DNA of 64,000 nt, taken from assembly GCF_002734215.1 (NCBI RefSeq), contig NZ_NSEB01000004.1:379954-443953 (forward strand). The letters run 5' to 3'. This DNA is from Fredinandcohnia onubensis. GTDB lineage: Bacteria; Bacillota; Bacilli; Bacillales; Bacillaceae_L. The notes below the pieces were generated by a model, which was given only the letters and a program-made list of their open reading frames with translations, was not told the origin of the DNA and ran no database searches. The position numbers and the translations under genes were made by a program. Below, one piece after another: positions 9,028-17,000 of this stretch. Within the stretch, counting starts at the first letter, position 1, and each line of letters starts with the position of its first letter.

Positions 9028-9270
9028 ATGAATAAAGAAGTAATTGTCTATACAACAAATGACTGTGTCGAATGTACTTTTGTCAAAAAGGTTCTCACTG
9101 AAAATGGCATTCCATTTGACCTTCGAAATATTGCAGAAAACGAGGTCTACCAAAAAGAAGTGGAACGCTTCGGTTTTCTAGGCGTCCCTGTAACAGTTGT
9201 AGGTGACCGCGCCGTTAAAGGATTTACCCCTGAACTTATTGAACTATTAGAGCCGTTGAAAAAGTCTTGA
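9028..9270 (+). CDS. Glutaredoxin-like (NrdH-type) thiol protein
   Basis: 80 residues, thioredoxin fold. It has the redox motif CVEC near residue 12, the cis-proline segment GVPVTVVGD (about 52-60) and VKGFTPELI at the end, as in NrdH and YruB-like glutaredoxins. It reduces disulfides, probably of an unknown partner. The first in-frame ATG (9019) is one base from AAGGAG, so the ATG at 9028 is the better start. It lies 14 bases after the pirin gene, probably the same transcript. Confidence 0.85.
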   Translation: MNKEVIVYTTNDCVECTFVKKVLTENGIPFDLRNIAENEVYQKEVERFGFLGVPVTVVGDRAVKGFTPELIELLEPLKKS

Positions 9271-9362
9271 TCTCTTTGTAATGGTTAAAAGTGGTAAAGG
9301 TAGGAAATCCTAAAGCCATACACACCTAAAAAAGATGGGAATAAAATAAGGAAACATAATCA

Positions 9363-9755
9363 ATGGGTGAACTTATGGAGAAAATCAAAAGTTGGGCAAA
9401 ACGCTTAAAAAAACAAATATTCGTGTTGTATTTTGCATATAAGGATGCGAGGGTTCCATGGTATGCTAAGCTTTTTACCGCTGGAGTGGTAGCTTACACA
9501 TTTAGCCCAATCGACTTAATCCCAGATTTTATACCAATCCTCGGATACCTTGATGAGGTCATCCTTGTCCCGATTGGAATCATGTTTGCATTGAAAATGA
9601 TCCCAAGTGCAGTCATTGCAGATTGCGAAGTTAAAGCAGAAGAAATGATGAAAAACGGCAAACCAAAAAACTGGGTTGCGGGGACACTTATCCTTTTAAT
9701 ATGGACTTTGGTTTTTATCTGGATGATTGTCAAAGCGTCTCAATATATACTCTAA
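9363..9755 (+). CDS. YkvA/DUF1232 family membrane protein
   Basis: 130 residues. The DUF1232 signature is seen as KDARVPWYAKLFTAGVVAY followed by SPIDLIPDFIPILGYLDE (about residues 27-66). A C-terminal transmembrane segment (LILLIWTLVFIWMIVKA) follows. The family is common in Bacilli and of unknown function. AAGGAAA lies upstream of the ATG at 9363; a second ATG at 9375 is possible. A strong terminator follows directly. Confidence 0.85.
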   Translation: MGELMEKIKSWAKRLKKQIFVLYFAYKDARVPWYAKLFTAGVVAYTFSPIDLIPDFIPILGYLDEVILVPIGIMFALKMIPSAVIADCEVKAEEMMKNGKPKNWVAGTLILLIWTLVFIWMIVKASQYIL

Positions 9756-9757
9756 AT

Positions 9758-9788
9758 CTGTATTTCAAAGCGAAATACAGGTTTTTTT
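9758..9788 (+). terminator. Terminator of the YkvA-like gene
   Basis: Perfect 9-base stem (CTGTATTTC / GAAATACAG) with a five-base loop, followed by GTTTTTTT. Confidence 0.9.
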
Positions 9789-9930
9789 GATTGGTGAGTA
9801 AACTTCAAAAAAAATTTATGCGCTTGCACTGAATTCCTTGATTATGATGAAAAAGAATTATTCGCGATGAAGTAAAAAAAAAGAGGGATAAGGGAGAAAT
9901 TCTTGCGTTGTAACCATGCCGAAAAGGCTA

Positions 9931-9944
9931 GAAAAGCGCTATCA
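9931..9944. promoter_or_regulatory. Candidate cre (CcpA-binding) site upstream of mqo
   Basis: GAAAAGCGCTATCA matches 12 of 14 positions of the catabolite-responsive element consensus TGWAARCGYTWNCW; the first two bases fail. It lies just upstream of the putative mqo promoter, and respiratory malate oxidation is a plausible target for carbon catabolite control. Inference only. Confidence 0.35.
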
Positions 9945-9979
9945 CTTGTCGAATTATTATGATTTATTTTGCATGAAAT

Positions 9980-10010
9980 TTGATGTTTATGTTTTTTTTC
10001 ATGTTATAAT
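9980..10010 (+). promoter_or_regulatory. mqo: Candidate sigma-A promoter for mqo
   Basis: TTGATG, a 19-base spacer and a perfect TATAAT. The spacing is longer than the ideal 17. A start near 10017 would give mqo a leader of about 280 bases. No other convincing promoter lies closer except an AT-rich stretch near 10140. Confidence 0.45.
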
Positions 10011-10017
10011 AACAAAA

Positions 10018-10117
10018 GATGGAATGAAGAATAAGAGTTTATTAGTAATCCACTCATTCATCTGAAGATGCAAGGCTGCATTGTCGGAGCCATGAAACAT
10101 CTAAATAAACTTCTTAC
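10018..10117 (+). ncRNA. Candidate structured leader RNA upstream of mqo
   Basis: The outer helix pairs 10032-10045 with 10101-10116 (TAAGA-GTTTATT against AATAAACTTCTTA, two single-base bulges). Inside it AGATG (10066-10070) pairs with CATCT (10098-10102), and GGCT (10074-10077) with AGCC (10088-10091). A roughly 20-base single-stranded bulge remains on the 5' side. A second small hairpin (GGCT / AGCC) follows near 10126-10140. It matches no riboswitch class I know (not T-box, purine, SAM, GEMM or yybP). The rest of 9789-10300 holds the cre and promoter candidates and no gene. Confidence 0.4.
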
Positions 10118-10300
10118 TTTTAACTGGCTTTTAAATAGCCTATAATTATCATATAATAATGAAATATTAATCTATGAAAAATTGCCATCCAAAATGGCCT
10201 TGATTAAGACGAGAAAGAGATTGTCTAACAATGGTGAGCCCGATTTTGTGACCGCCTTCATCTTTTTTGTCCAAATTTTAAAAAGAAAAGGTTGATAAAT

Positions 10301-11830
10301 ATGAGCAACATAGAAACCAAAACAGATGTCATTTTAATCGGTGCTGGTATCATGAGTGCGACATTAGGGACACTCTTGAAGGAACTAGTGCCTGAATGGA
10401 ACATTACCGTTTTTGAAAAGCTCGATAAACCAGGAGAGGAAAGCTCTCACGAATTGAATAACGCTGGTACAGGTCATGCTGCACTATGTGAACTTAACTA
10501 TACCGTTGAAAAACCAGACGGAACATTAGATATTAAGAAAGCAATTAATGTCAACGAACAGTTCCAAGTTTCTAAGCAGTTTTGGGCATATCTTGTGAAG
10601 AACAATTTAATTCAAAACCCACAGGATTTCATCATGCCATTACCACATATGAGTATGGTCCAGGGAGAAAAGGACGTCGAATTTTTAAAGAAACGATTTG
10701 AAGCGCTGTCAAAAAATCCGTTGTTCCAAGGAATGGAGTATACCGAAGATCCGGAAAAACTATTGGAGTGGATTCCGCTCATTATGAAGGATCGTCCATC
10801 AAATGAACCAATTGCAGCTACAAAAGTAGACGCTGGTACAGATGTGAACTTCGGTAATTTAACACGCATGTTATTTGACCATTTAAAGAATAAAAATGTC
10901 AACATTAATTACAACCACAGTGTAAAAGATGTGAAACGTACAAGTGATGGTCTATGGGACTTGAAAGTAAAAGATTTAAACAGTGGATCTGTTGAACATC
11001 ATAAAGCGAAATTCGTCTTCATTGGAGGCGGTGGAGGAAGCCTACATCTACTCCAAAAATCCGGTATTCCTGAAGGAAGACATATTGGTGGATTCCCAGT
11101 AAGCGGAATTTTCATGGTATGTAATAATCCGGAAGTGATTGAAAAGCATCATGCCAAAGTATATGGAAAGGCGAAGGTTGGTGCGCCACCAATGTCTGTT
11201 CCACATCTAGATACAAGATATATTAACAACAAAAAGTCATTACTATTTGGACCATTTGCTGGATTCTCTCCAAAGTTCCTAAAAACAGGTTCAAATATGG
11301 ATTTAATTACGTCAATCAAACATGATAACTTGTTAACGATGTTAGCTGCAGGGGTAAAAGAAATTCCGCTAACAAAATACTTGATTCAACAAGTCATGTT
11401 ATCAAAAGAACAACGAATGGAAGAACTCCGCGAATTTATCCCAAATGCAAAAAGCGAAGATTGGGATTTAATCGTAGCTGGCCAACGTGTTCAAGTCATT
11501 AAAGACACTGAAGCAGGCGGCAAAGGAACCCTTCAATTTGGTACTGAAGTGATTACGGCAGCTGACGGTTCAATTGCAGCATTACTAGGTGCATCACCAG
11601 GTGCTTCAACTGCTGTTCATGTTATGCTAGAAATCATCAAAAAGTGCTTCCCACAACAAATGTTAGAATGGGAGCCAAAAATCAAAGACATGATTCCTTC
11701 ATATGGGCTATCCCTTATGGAACATCCAGATCTTCTGGCGAAAATCAATGCTTCAACTGGAGAAGCACTTGGCCTAATCGAAAAACAAGAGAAGGCAGAA
11801 AAAAAACAAAAGGAACTTGTCCTAAGTTAA
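10301..11830 (+). CDS. mqo: Malate:quinone oxidoreductase
   Basis: Membrane-associated FAD enzyme that oxidises malate to oxaloacetate and passes electrons to menaquinone, bypassing NAD-linked malate dehydrogenase. It is 509 residues, about the usual length. The FAD dinucleotide-binding motif [14 protein letters not shown] is at residues 9-22. The family block [27 protein letters not shown] follows, with GGFPVSG and the C-terminal [17 protein letters not shown]. The ATG at 10301 lies nine bases from AAAAGG. It is monocistronic, preceded by a long leader with a candidate cre site and followed by a strong terminator. Confidence 0.95.
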   Translation: MSNIETKTDVILIGAGIMSATLGTLLKELVPEWNITVFEKLDKPGEESSHELNNAGTGHAALCELNYTVEKPDGTLDIKKAINVNEQFQVSKQFWAYLVKNNLIQNPQDFIMPLPHMSMVQGEKDVEFLKKRFEALSKNPLFQGMEYTEDPEKLLEWIPLIMKDRPSNEPIAATKVDAGTDVNFGNLTRMLFDHLKNKNVNINYNHSVKDVKRTSDGLWDLKVKDLNSGSVEHHKAKFVFIGGGGGSLHLLQKSGIPEGRHIGGFPVSGIFMVCNNPEVIEKHHAKVYGKAKVGAPPMSVPHLDTRYINNKKSLLFGPFAGFSPKFLKTGSNMDLITSIKHDNLLTMLAAGVKEIPLTKYLIQQVMLSKEQRMEELREFIPNAKSEDWDLIVAGQRVQVIKDTEAGGKGTLQFGTEVITAADGSIAALLGASPGASTAVHVMLEIIKKCFPQQMLEWEPKIKDMIPSYGLSLMEHPDLLAKINASTGEALGLIEKQEKAEKKQKELVLS

Positions 11831-11855
11831 CCACTTACGATTCATAGATAAAAAG

Positions 11856-11888
11856 AACCTTCAATCTCGATGGGATTGGAGGTTTTTT
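11856..11888 (+). terminator. Terminator of mqo
   Basis: 11-base stem (AACCTTCAATC / GATTGGAGGTT, one G-T pair), loop of seven to eight bases, then TTTTTTA. Confidence 0.9.
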
Positions 11889-11939
11889 TATGTAAAAAAA
11901 ATCCGAACCACTAAGTAGTCCAGATTTTCTTAATTTAAT

Positions 11940-12908
11940 TTAATTCAAATTAATCCTTAAGGTTTCCAAGTTAATTTCTTCATTGCCAATTTTATAAAAA
12001 GGTTTCACCTCAATATACTTCGGTGGATTTTTACTATCAATTTCAAAAATTATTTTAGAATTTGAAACGGTATTTAGGGATATATTTTCATCTTGATTAG
12101 AAACGACTTCAAAATGTAGGTTCTCACCCTCAACCCCAGCTGTACGTATCTCTTCATAGGTTAAAATTGCGTTCGTTTTCCCAATGTTAATATCTTTGAA
12201 GTGAAGGCTATATGCATTGTTTGAAGAGAACACGGTTTGATTTAACTCAATTTCCCTCGAAGGTAATTTCTCAACAGAAAGATTAAAGGACCACTGCCCT
12301 TGTACCCCGGCCATATGTGTAAATGTAATCGGGAGCGTTAACGAGTCCGGATTTTTCTCATTTCGATTTTCCAATATCATCGCACCAACATAGTTATTAC
12401 CTTGTTTTGTTAATGTCCCAATGGTACCACCCCAGGCAGATGTATCTTTCCCATCAAACATATCGAAGCTATAACCTGGCTCGGGTCCTGTTTCTCCTCC
12501 GAATGTATCAGATAAGTTTTCTCCAGATGCTTTAAAAGTTATGCCAACATAGGAGCCATCATAAAAAATTGAGGTAACACTCATTTTGACTCCATTATTT
12601 TCAACTGTTTGATTCATTTCCGTTATAAGTTGCTCAGTTGCCAAATTCTGACCGATAGTCATTTGATAATTATCGTAAATACCCCCAATGACTGGAACTT
12701 GAGCAAGAACCTGATTAACAGGTGCAAAAATAAATCCGGACGCAAGGAGTAAAGCTGCAGCTCCAGTAGTAAATAAAGTCGTGTGTTTTAGTGGTTGCAT
12801 GTATTTGCTTTTTCGACGGAACCTTTCACCACGCTTAATTCCTTTTTCAATCGCAAAATGTAGTTCTTGTTTCGGTATCTCAATATCGTCAAATAAGTCT
12901 TTTTCCAT
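11940..12908 (-). CDS. DUF4179 protein, probable anti-sigma factor of the adjacent ECF sigma
   Basis: 322 residues. The cytoplasmic N-terminus (about 1-40) carries basic segments, one transmembrane helix follows (TTLFTTGAAALLLASGFIF, about 45-63), then an extracellular DUF4179 domain beginning PVIGGIYDNYQMTIG. This layout is typical of the membrane partner of ECF sigma factors in Bacillus. The start lies inside the sigma gene (20-base overlap), so the two are translationally coupled. The inferred role is holding the sigma factor at the membrane until an envelope signal arrives; the signal is unknown. Confidence 0.8.
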   Translation of the reverse strand: MEKDLFDDIEIPKQELHFAIEKGIKRGERFRRKSKYMQPLKHTTLFTTGAAALLLASGFIFAPVNQVLAQVPVIGGIYDNYQMTIGQNLATEQLITEMNQTVENNGVKMSVTSIFYDGSYVGITFKASGENLSDTFGGETGPEPGYSFDMFDGKDTSAWGGTIGTLTKQGNNYVGAMILENRNEKNPDSLTLPITFTHMAGVQGQWSFNLSVEKLPSREIELNQTVFSSNNAYSLHFKDINIGKTNAILTYEEIRTAGVEGENLHFEVVSNQDENISLNTVSNSKIIFEIDSKNPPKYIEVKPFYKIGNEEINLETLRINLN

Positions 12909-13431
12909 AATAATCAGCCCCTAACGTTTTTCTTAATTCAGCTTTTGCTCTGCGTAAATAGGTTTTTATGGTTGATTGTGGCTTATCTAGAATTGTAGAA
13001 ATCGTTCGAATCGGTAAATCATAATAATAGAAAAGTAAAATAGCATTTCGATAGTTCATATTTAGCGACGAAAGCGCCTCTGATAAATCGATTGAAAGGT
13101 TCAATTCAGATGCTTGGCCTGATTCGATTAAATACTCTAATGTTTCTTCGGGAAGCTGTATCACCTTCTTATTACGTGCAAGTTCTTTATAAGCGGTTCG
13201 CATTAAAATCTTCACAAGCCATGTACTGAAAAAAGCGGGTGATTTCAGTTGATGGATGGAAATATAGGCCTTATAGGTAGCTTCCTGTATGACATCAAGT
13301 GCATCCTCTTTGTTCCGCATATGTAAATAGGCAATTTTATATAATTTTTCACTTTCAGATTTTATTAGATGTTCAAATGCATTTTTGTCACCACTGATGG
13401 CCAACTCAACTAATTTTGTAGAATACGACAT
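12889..13431 (-). CDS. ECF-type RNA polymerase sigma factor
   Basis: 180 residues. Region 2 spans about 10-75, with YLHMRNKEDALDVIQEATYKAY as the core-binding and -10 recognition block. Region 4 spans about 115-168, with the helix-turn-helix PIRTISTILDKPQSTIKTYL. Its length and lack of regions 1 and 3 fit the SigV/SigX-like ECF group. AAAGGAGG lies upstream of the ATG. The gene overlaps its DUF4179 partner. A TGAAAC element lies on the same strand at 13487-13482 but no convincing ECF -10 follows, so autoregulation is possible but not shown. Confidence 0.9.
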   Translation of the reverse strand: MSYSTKLVELAISGDKNAFEHLIKSESEKLYKIAYLHMRNKEDALDVIQEATYKAYISIHQLKSPAFFSTWLVKILMRTAYKELARNKKVIQLPEETLEYLIESGQASELNLSIDLSEALSSLNMNYRNAILLFYYYDLPIRTISTILDKPQSTIKTYLRRAKAELRKTLGADYYGKRLI

Positions 13432-13626
13432 TTACTAACTAACCTCCTTTCAACTATTAGAGGTATGATATGTAATAAAAAGTTTCAAAAAAATCTATTG
13501 TTTATAGTAATATATCATTTTGTCGAAAGAAAAACTTTCCGTTGTCCGCTATTCTGTGAAGGAAGAACTCTACATTTGTTGAATTTATAGGATTGTTATT
13601 TATTTTTATCTAAAAAGGAGACTTCC

Positions 13627-14094
13627 ATGAACATTAAATTAGTTGATGTAACAGAGGATAATTTCTATGATGTGATAAATTTAAAGTCTGATGAAAACCA
13701 AGAAAAGTATATCCAAATCTATGAAAGATTGGTAGGATCAAATACGTATTTTCTCGCAGTATGCCAAACATTTGGTTTTACTCCAAAAGCAATCTATGAT
13801 GGTGATACACTAATTGGTTTTGCTTCTCATGGATATCAAAAAGAAACAAATCGGTATGAATTAATCAGTATGATGTTAGGGCATCAATATCAAGGAAAAG
13901 GATATGGGACACCCGTTTTAAATGCAATTATTGAGGATATGGTAAATACCTATCAATGCGAGGAAATCTATCTATCTGTTATCTATAACAATGAACGCGC
14001 AATAAGAACCTATGAAAAAGCAGGTTTTATCCCAACCGGAGAGGTAGAAGAGGGTCATCATCATGAGCCGATTTATTGTTTGAAAGTAAAATAA
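13627..14094 (+). CDS. GNAT family acetyltransferase, BltD/spermidine-acetyltransferase-like
   Basis: 155 residues, single GNAT domain. DTLIGFASHGY is beta-4, and the acetyl-CoA loop is QYQGKGYGTPVL (Q/RxxGxG). VIYNNERAIRTYEKAGFIPTGE is the typical C-terminal block with the catalytic Tyr region. Overall resemblance is to Bacillus BltD-type polyamine acetyltransferases, but the acceptor is not proven. An AAAAGGAGACTTCC stretch precedes the ATG. The gene is followed by a large hairpin. Confidence 0.85.
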   Translation: MNIKLVDVTEDNFYDVINLKSDENQEKYIQIYERLVGSNTYFLAVCQTFGFTPKAIYDGDTLIGFASHGYQKETNRYELISMMLGHQYQGKGYGTPVLNAIIEDMVNTYQCEEIYLSVIYNNERAIRTYEKAGFIPTGEVEEGHHHEPIYCLKVK

Positions 14095-14095
14095 T

Positions 14096-14142
14096 AAAAG
14101 GGGTGTTCAAAGGTCGAAACATCCGACCCTTGGACCCCTTTT
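14096..14142 (+). terminator. Hairpin terminator after the GNAT gene
   Basis: A long imperfect stem pairs AAAAGGGGT...AGGTCG with CCGACC...ACCCCTTTT. Only TTTTAAG follows, so termination may be weak. Confidence 0.6.
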
Positions 14143-14212
14143 AAGTGATAAAGGGATAAGATAGTTATAGGAGAATTAAATATAAATGGAAGTAAGAAGG
14201 GTGTTGTAAATA

Positions 14213-14587
14213 GTGGATAATCAGTTAAAACAACATTTAAAAGAACTAGAGGAAATGCATATAAACGTAGAAGTTCGAAAAAGTCGTGAGGAACTAGCTA
14301 AGCTTCTAGCAGATGACTTCTTTGAGATTGGTAGCTCCGGTTATATGTTTAATAAAAAGGAATGTCTTGAATCCAGAATCGATCTTACGGTAATGTCTCT
14401 CCATAACTATGAGATTTATCCTTTGGCACCAGATGTCGTTTTAGCAACCTATTTCATTGTCAATGAGACGAGGAAACGGAATACACTTCGAAGCTCCATA
14501 TGGAAGCATATTGAAGGAAGATGGCAATTGTACTTTCACCAAGGAACGATCTCACCATTGCAGTTGAGTGAAGTACTTAATGGATAA
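14213..14587 (+). CDS. DUF4440 / SnoaL-like NTF2-fold protein
   Basis: 124 residues, NTF2-like alpha+beta barrel. The N-terminal helices (HLKELEEMHINVEVRKS) are followed by LLADDFFEIGSSGYMFNKKE, the usual DUF4440 strand-turn, and WKHIEGRWQLYFHQGT near the end. Function unknown; relatives are often small-molecule binding or isomerase-like proteins. GTG start at 14213. Confidence 0.75.
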   Translation: MDNQLKQHLKELEEMHINVEVRKSREELAKLLADDFFEIGSSGYMFNKKECLESRIDLTVMSLHNYEIYPLAPDVVLATYFIVNETRKRNTLRSSIWKHIEGRWQLYFHQGTISPLQLSEVLNG

Positions 14588-14678
14588 ACGAACCAAAATT
14601 TATAAGTAATTGCCTAGCAAAGATTATAACATATCAAGTTGGTATAATAGATATGTACTCAATTTACATATCTAGGAC

Positions 14679-15014
14679 GTGATTTACATTTTACATGCAA
14701 TTTTCTTTTTTATTCTAGCAGGAATCGCTGAAATCGGTGGAGGTTACTTGATTTGGCTTTGGTTAAGGGAAGGGAAGCCATATTATTGGGGAATCGGTGG
14801 CGGAATTGCACTGGCCCTATATGGTGTGATTGCTACTTTTCAAACCTTTCCTTCTTTCGGTAGAGTTTATGCAGCCTATGGCGGGGTCTTTATCGTTCTT
14901 TCTGTACTTTGGGGGTGGGGAATTGATAAGAAAACACCCGATCTATACGATTGGCTTGGTGCTGGAATTTGTATCATAGGTGTATCGGTCATGTTATTTG
15001 CACCGCGACAATAA
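14679..15014 (+). CDS. ynfA: YnfA/UPF0060 family small membrane protein
   Basis: 111 residues with four hydrophobic segments. The family pattern is clear: [24 protein letters not shown] at the start, [25 protein letters not shown] in the middle, [25 protein letters not shown] at the end. It is related to small multidrug-resistance-like folds; the substrate is not known. GTG start with AGGA just upstream. A terminator follows directly. Confidence 0.9.
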   Translation: MIYILHAIFFFILAGIAEIGGGYLIWLWLREGKPYYWGIGGGIALALYGVIATFQTFPSFGRVYAAYGGVFIVLSVLWGWGIDKKTPDLYDWLGAGICIIGVSVMLFAPRQ

Positions 15015-15016
15015 GA

Positions 15017-15060
15017 AAAAGGCGATGATCTAAGGAAGGATCAACGCCTTTTTTCTTTTT
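15017..15060 (+). terminator. Terminator of ynfA
   Basis: AAAAGGCG / CGCCTTTT outer stem plus TGATC / GATCA inner stem, followed by a T-rich run. The 3' end of the opposite-strand small gene lies inside this hairpin. Confidence 0.85.
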
Positions 15061-15239
15061 GGGGATTTCTGTTTAGTCTTTTTAGAGACGGTCTTAATGA
15101 AAAATACACCTGCGATTAGTGCCACTAAATTGAGAGAATCACCAAAATTTATCGTGAAATTTATGTTGTTATTCACTCTAATCTTGTTATAGTTTCTATT
15201 ATCGGTCTTCGCCTGTGTTTCTTTTTCGATGCTATCCAA
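15030..15239 (-). CDS. Small hypothetical membrane protein
   Basis: About 69 residues from the TTG at 15239, which sits five bases after GGAGGG. An upstream ATG in the same frame (15311) has no ribosome binding site. The first part is polar and Asn-rich (NRNYNKIRVNNNINFTINFG), then one transmembrane segment (LNLVALIAGVFFI), then a strongly basic tail (KKTKQKSPKRKKA). No family recognised. The last codons are encoded inside the ynfA terminator. The clear ribosome binding site argues for a real gene. Confidence 0.5.
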   Translation of the reverse strand: MDSIEKETQAKTDNRNYNKIRVNNNINFTINFGDSLNLVALIAGVFFIKTVSKKTKQKSPKRKKALILP

Positions 15240-15338
15240 ATAAATCCCTCCGTTTTGAGTGGTTGTCCTAAACTCAATATATGAAAGAATATAATAAGTA
15301 TTCGAGCCCAAGCCCTAACAACAGAAATATTTTGGTAT

Positions 15339-15465
15339 GTCCGATAAAATTTGTTTTGTGTCCGATATCTTGGCGACATTGCCCGATAAAATCAAAAGTA
15401 TTGTCCGATATCCTGCCATCTTTGTCCGATAAGTTCAAAATTGTGTCCGATATCCTAGATTATTA
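15339..15465 (+). repeat. Six tandem copies of a 21-bp repeat (GTCCGATA family)
   Basis: Copies of GTCCGATA (one reads GCCCGATA) start at 15339, 15360, 15381, 15403, 15424 and 15445. The spacings are 21, 21, 22, 21 and 21. Two variants alternate, GTCCGATAA and GTCCGATATC, giving a 42-bp higher-order unit. Nothing else occupies this stretch; a short frame reads through it as a seven-residue repeat (CPIKFVL, CPISWRH) but I regard it as non-coding. Confidence 0.85.
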
Positions 15466-15517
15466 GAAAAAGCCAAGATGTCACTTAATGTGGATTGGTA
15501 TTTTAATCTTTTAAAAA

Positions 15518-15553
15518 AACAAGAACATATCACTGGAATATGTTCTTGTTTTT
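15518..15553 (-). terminator. Terminator of the YjcZ-like gene
   Basis: A near-perfect stem of about 13 bases (AACAAGAACATAT / ATATGTTCTTGTT) with a six-base loop. On the minus strand it is followed by TTTTTTT; the plus side also has a T run, so it can act both ways. Confidence 0.85.
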
Positions 15554-15582
15554 GTGTGATGTTTTTGAAGGCTAGCTTTTAC

Positions 15583-15792
15583 TTAGCACTTTGGAAAATA
15601 ACAAGCACCGATAATGATTAATAAGATAAACAACACAACGACTAATACAAAGGTATTATCGTTACAAGGTTCAGGACACGCATATCCATAACTAGGGGTA
15701 AAATCATAGCTTGGGGCTGTATATGTTGGTTGTGGTGCCATGTAAGGGGTCTGAAAAGATGCCGCATTTACGTTAGATACATTTAGCTCCAT
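15583..15792 (-). CDS. YjcZ-type sporulation-associated small membrane protein
   Basis: 69 residues. The Pro/Tyr-rich N-terminal part contains YMAPQPTYTAPSYDFTPSYG and two Cys around residue 40. It is followed by the hallmark C-terminal helix TFVLVVVLFILLIIIGACY, which closely matches the YjcZ family (FxLIVVLFILLIIVGA). YjcZ-type proteins are small, often multi-copy proteins tied to sporulation in Bacilli. The ATG at 15792 follows AAAGGAAG. The Cys-containing last residues (CYFPKC) differ from short YjcZ members. Confidence 0.8.
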   Translation of the reverse strand: MELNVSNVNAASFQTPYMAPQPTYTAPSYDFTPSYGYACPEPCNDNTFVLVVVLFILLIIIGACYFPKC

Positions 15793-16048
15793 ATTCTTAC
15801 TTCCTTTCTCTGTGTAGATTCCCTACAGTATACTCACCTAGTCTCAAAATGCCACGTTTTCTTAGGAAAATGGGTGTATGTCACGAGCTCTAAAAGGGCT
15901 TCCATTTTGAATGTTTTACTAGTTTCATATTTTATATTTTTCTAATGAATTAGTAGTCATTCTGATAAAGACAGAATAATTTGAAACTGTTTGGTAAGTA
16001 AAACCGTATATTTTATAAAGGAATAGATCTACATTAGGGGGGGCTGAT

Positions 16049-16357
16049 TTGGCAGAGGTCATTTTGTATTTTATTTTAATGATCCCTTTATATGCATTGT
16101 TAATATGGACCTATTTCAACCCCGAGGAAAGTATGATTTTCGGGCAAAGGTGGATGTATAAGAAAGAACCTGAGTTTTCGGATGATGCCATTCGTTATAC
16201 CAAATTTGTGGCTCGCGTAGGTATTTTACTTTTAACAATGCCATTTGTACTCTTTATCATTGATCATTTCATGATTCGACTTATCATCATTCTAGGATGC
16301 ATTTCTTATGTGATAATTGGTGGTTATCGGGTACTACAAAAATACTTGGACTCTTAA
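16049..16357 (+). CDS. Hypothetical membrane protein (102 residues)
   Basis: Three hydrophobic segments (about 3-22, 52-71 and 74-92) are separated by a polar loop with FNPEESMIFGQRWMYKKEPEFSDDA. TTG start after AGGGGGGG. It resembles small DUF6199-type Bacillus membrane proteins in layout, but I am not certain of any family. Single gene. Confidence 0.65.
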   Translation: MAEVILYFILMIPLYALLIWTYFNPEESMIFGQRWMYKKEPEFSDDAIRYTKFVARVGILLLTMPFVLFIIDHFMIRLIIILGCISYVIIGGYRVLQKYLDS

Positions 16358-16491
16358 AATGTCGAAAATTCCGGATGTAAAAAAACGAAAAAAATATCAT
16401 TTTTTGTAAACGTTTTTTGTATAATGGATTTAGGCACTACAGGTATCTGCAGTGCTTCCTTTTTTATAAGAAAAATGGAGGGGAACATTCG

Positions 16492-16956
16492 ATGGAGAAT
16501 GAGGTTTTGGTGGATAAGGACAAACAAGAAAAACCGAAAGTGAAGGTGGAGCGGAAAGAAGGGGAACCAACTGCAGCCTTTAAAGGAGCTTCGTGGGCAG
16601 CGTTAGTAGTTGGTGTTTCTGCTTATCTGATCGGTTTATTTAACGCGGCAATGGAACTAAATGAAAAAGGCTATTACTTTGCAATCTTAATTCTTGGTCT
16701 GTATGCATCCGTTTCTTTGCAAAAAGCTGTAAGGGATAAAGAAGAGGGAATTCCGGTAACAAGTATCTATTATGGAATTAGTTGGGTTGCACTCATCGTA
16801 TCTGTATCATTAATGGCGATTGGACTATACAACGCAGGAAGTATCGTATTAAGCGAAAAAGGATTTTACGGAATGTCATTTGTTCTAAGTATTTTTGCGG
16901 CTATTACCGTTCAAAAGAATATCCGTGATACACAAAAGGCAAGAGAAAGAGATTAA
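16492..16956 (+). CDS. YiaA/YiaB family inner membrane protein
   Basis: 154 residues from the ATG at 16492, which follows GGAGGGG by eight bases. An acidic/basic 40-residue N-terminal tail ([18 protein letters not shown]) precedes two copies of the two-helix YiaA/YiaB module: [20 protein letters not shown]...[24 protein letters not shown] and, 65 residues later, [20 protein letters not shown]...[24 protein letters not shown]. The internal duplication is plain in the sequence. Function unknown. Confidence 0.85.
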   Translation: MENEVLVDKDKQEKPKVKVERKEGEPTAAFKGASWAALVVGVSAYLIGLFNAAMELNEKGYYFAILILGLYASVSLQKAVRDKEEGIPVTSIYYGISWVALIVSVSLMAIGLYNAGSIVLSEKGFYGMSFVLSIFAAITVQKNIRDTQKARERD

Positions 16957-16969
16957 GAGATATAAAAAG

Positions 16970-17000
16970 GGACCCTCCATATTTAAAATGGATGGTCCTT
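16970..17000. terminator. Convergent terminator
   Basis: GGACCCTCCAT pairs with ATGGATGGTCC around a seven-base loop, with A- and T-rich flanks on either side. The stop of the minus-strand gene lies in the loop region. Confidence 0.7.

Noticed and set aside
13464-13487. ECF-type promoter for the sigma factor gene (TGAAAC at 13487-13482, minus strand)
   Set aside because: The -35 fits, but no CGTA/CGTC-type -10 follows at 16-17 bases; too weak to list as a feature.
15281-15466. 61-codon frame through the 21-bp repeats
   Set aside because: No ribosome binding site, and the extra base in one unit shifts the repeat frame; treated as non-coding.
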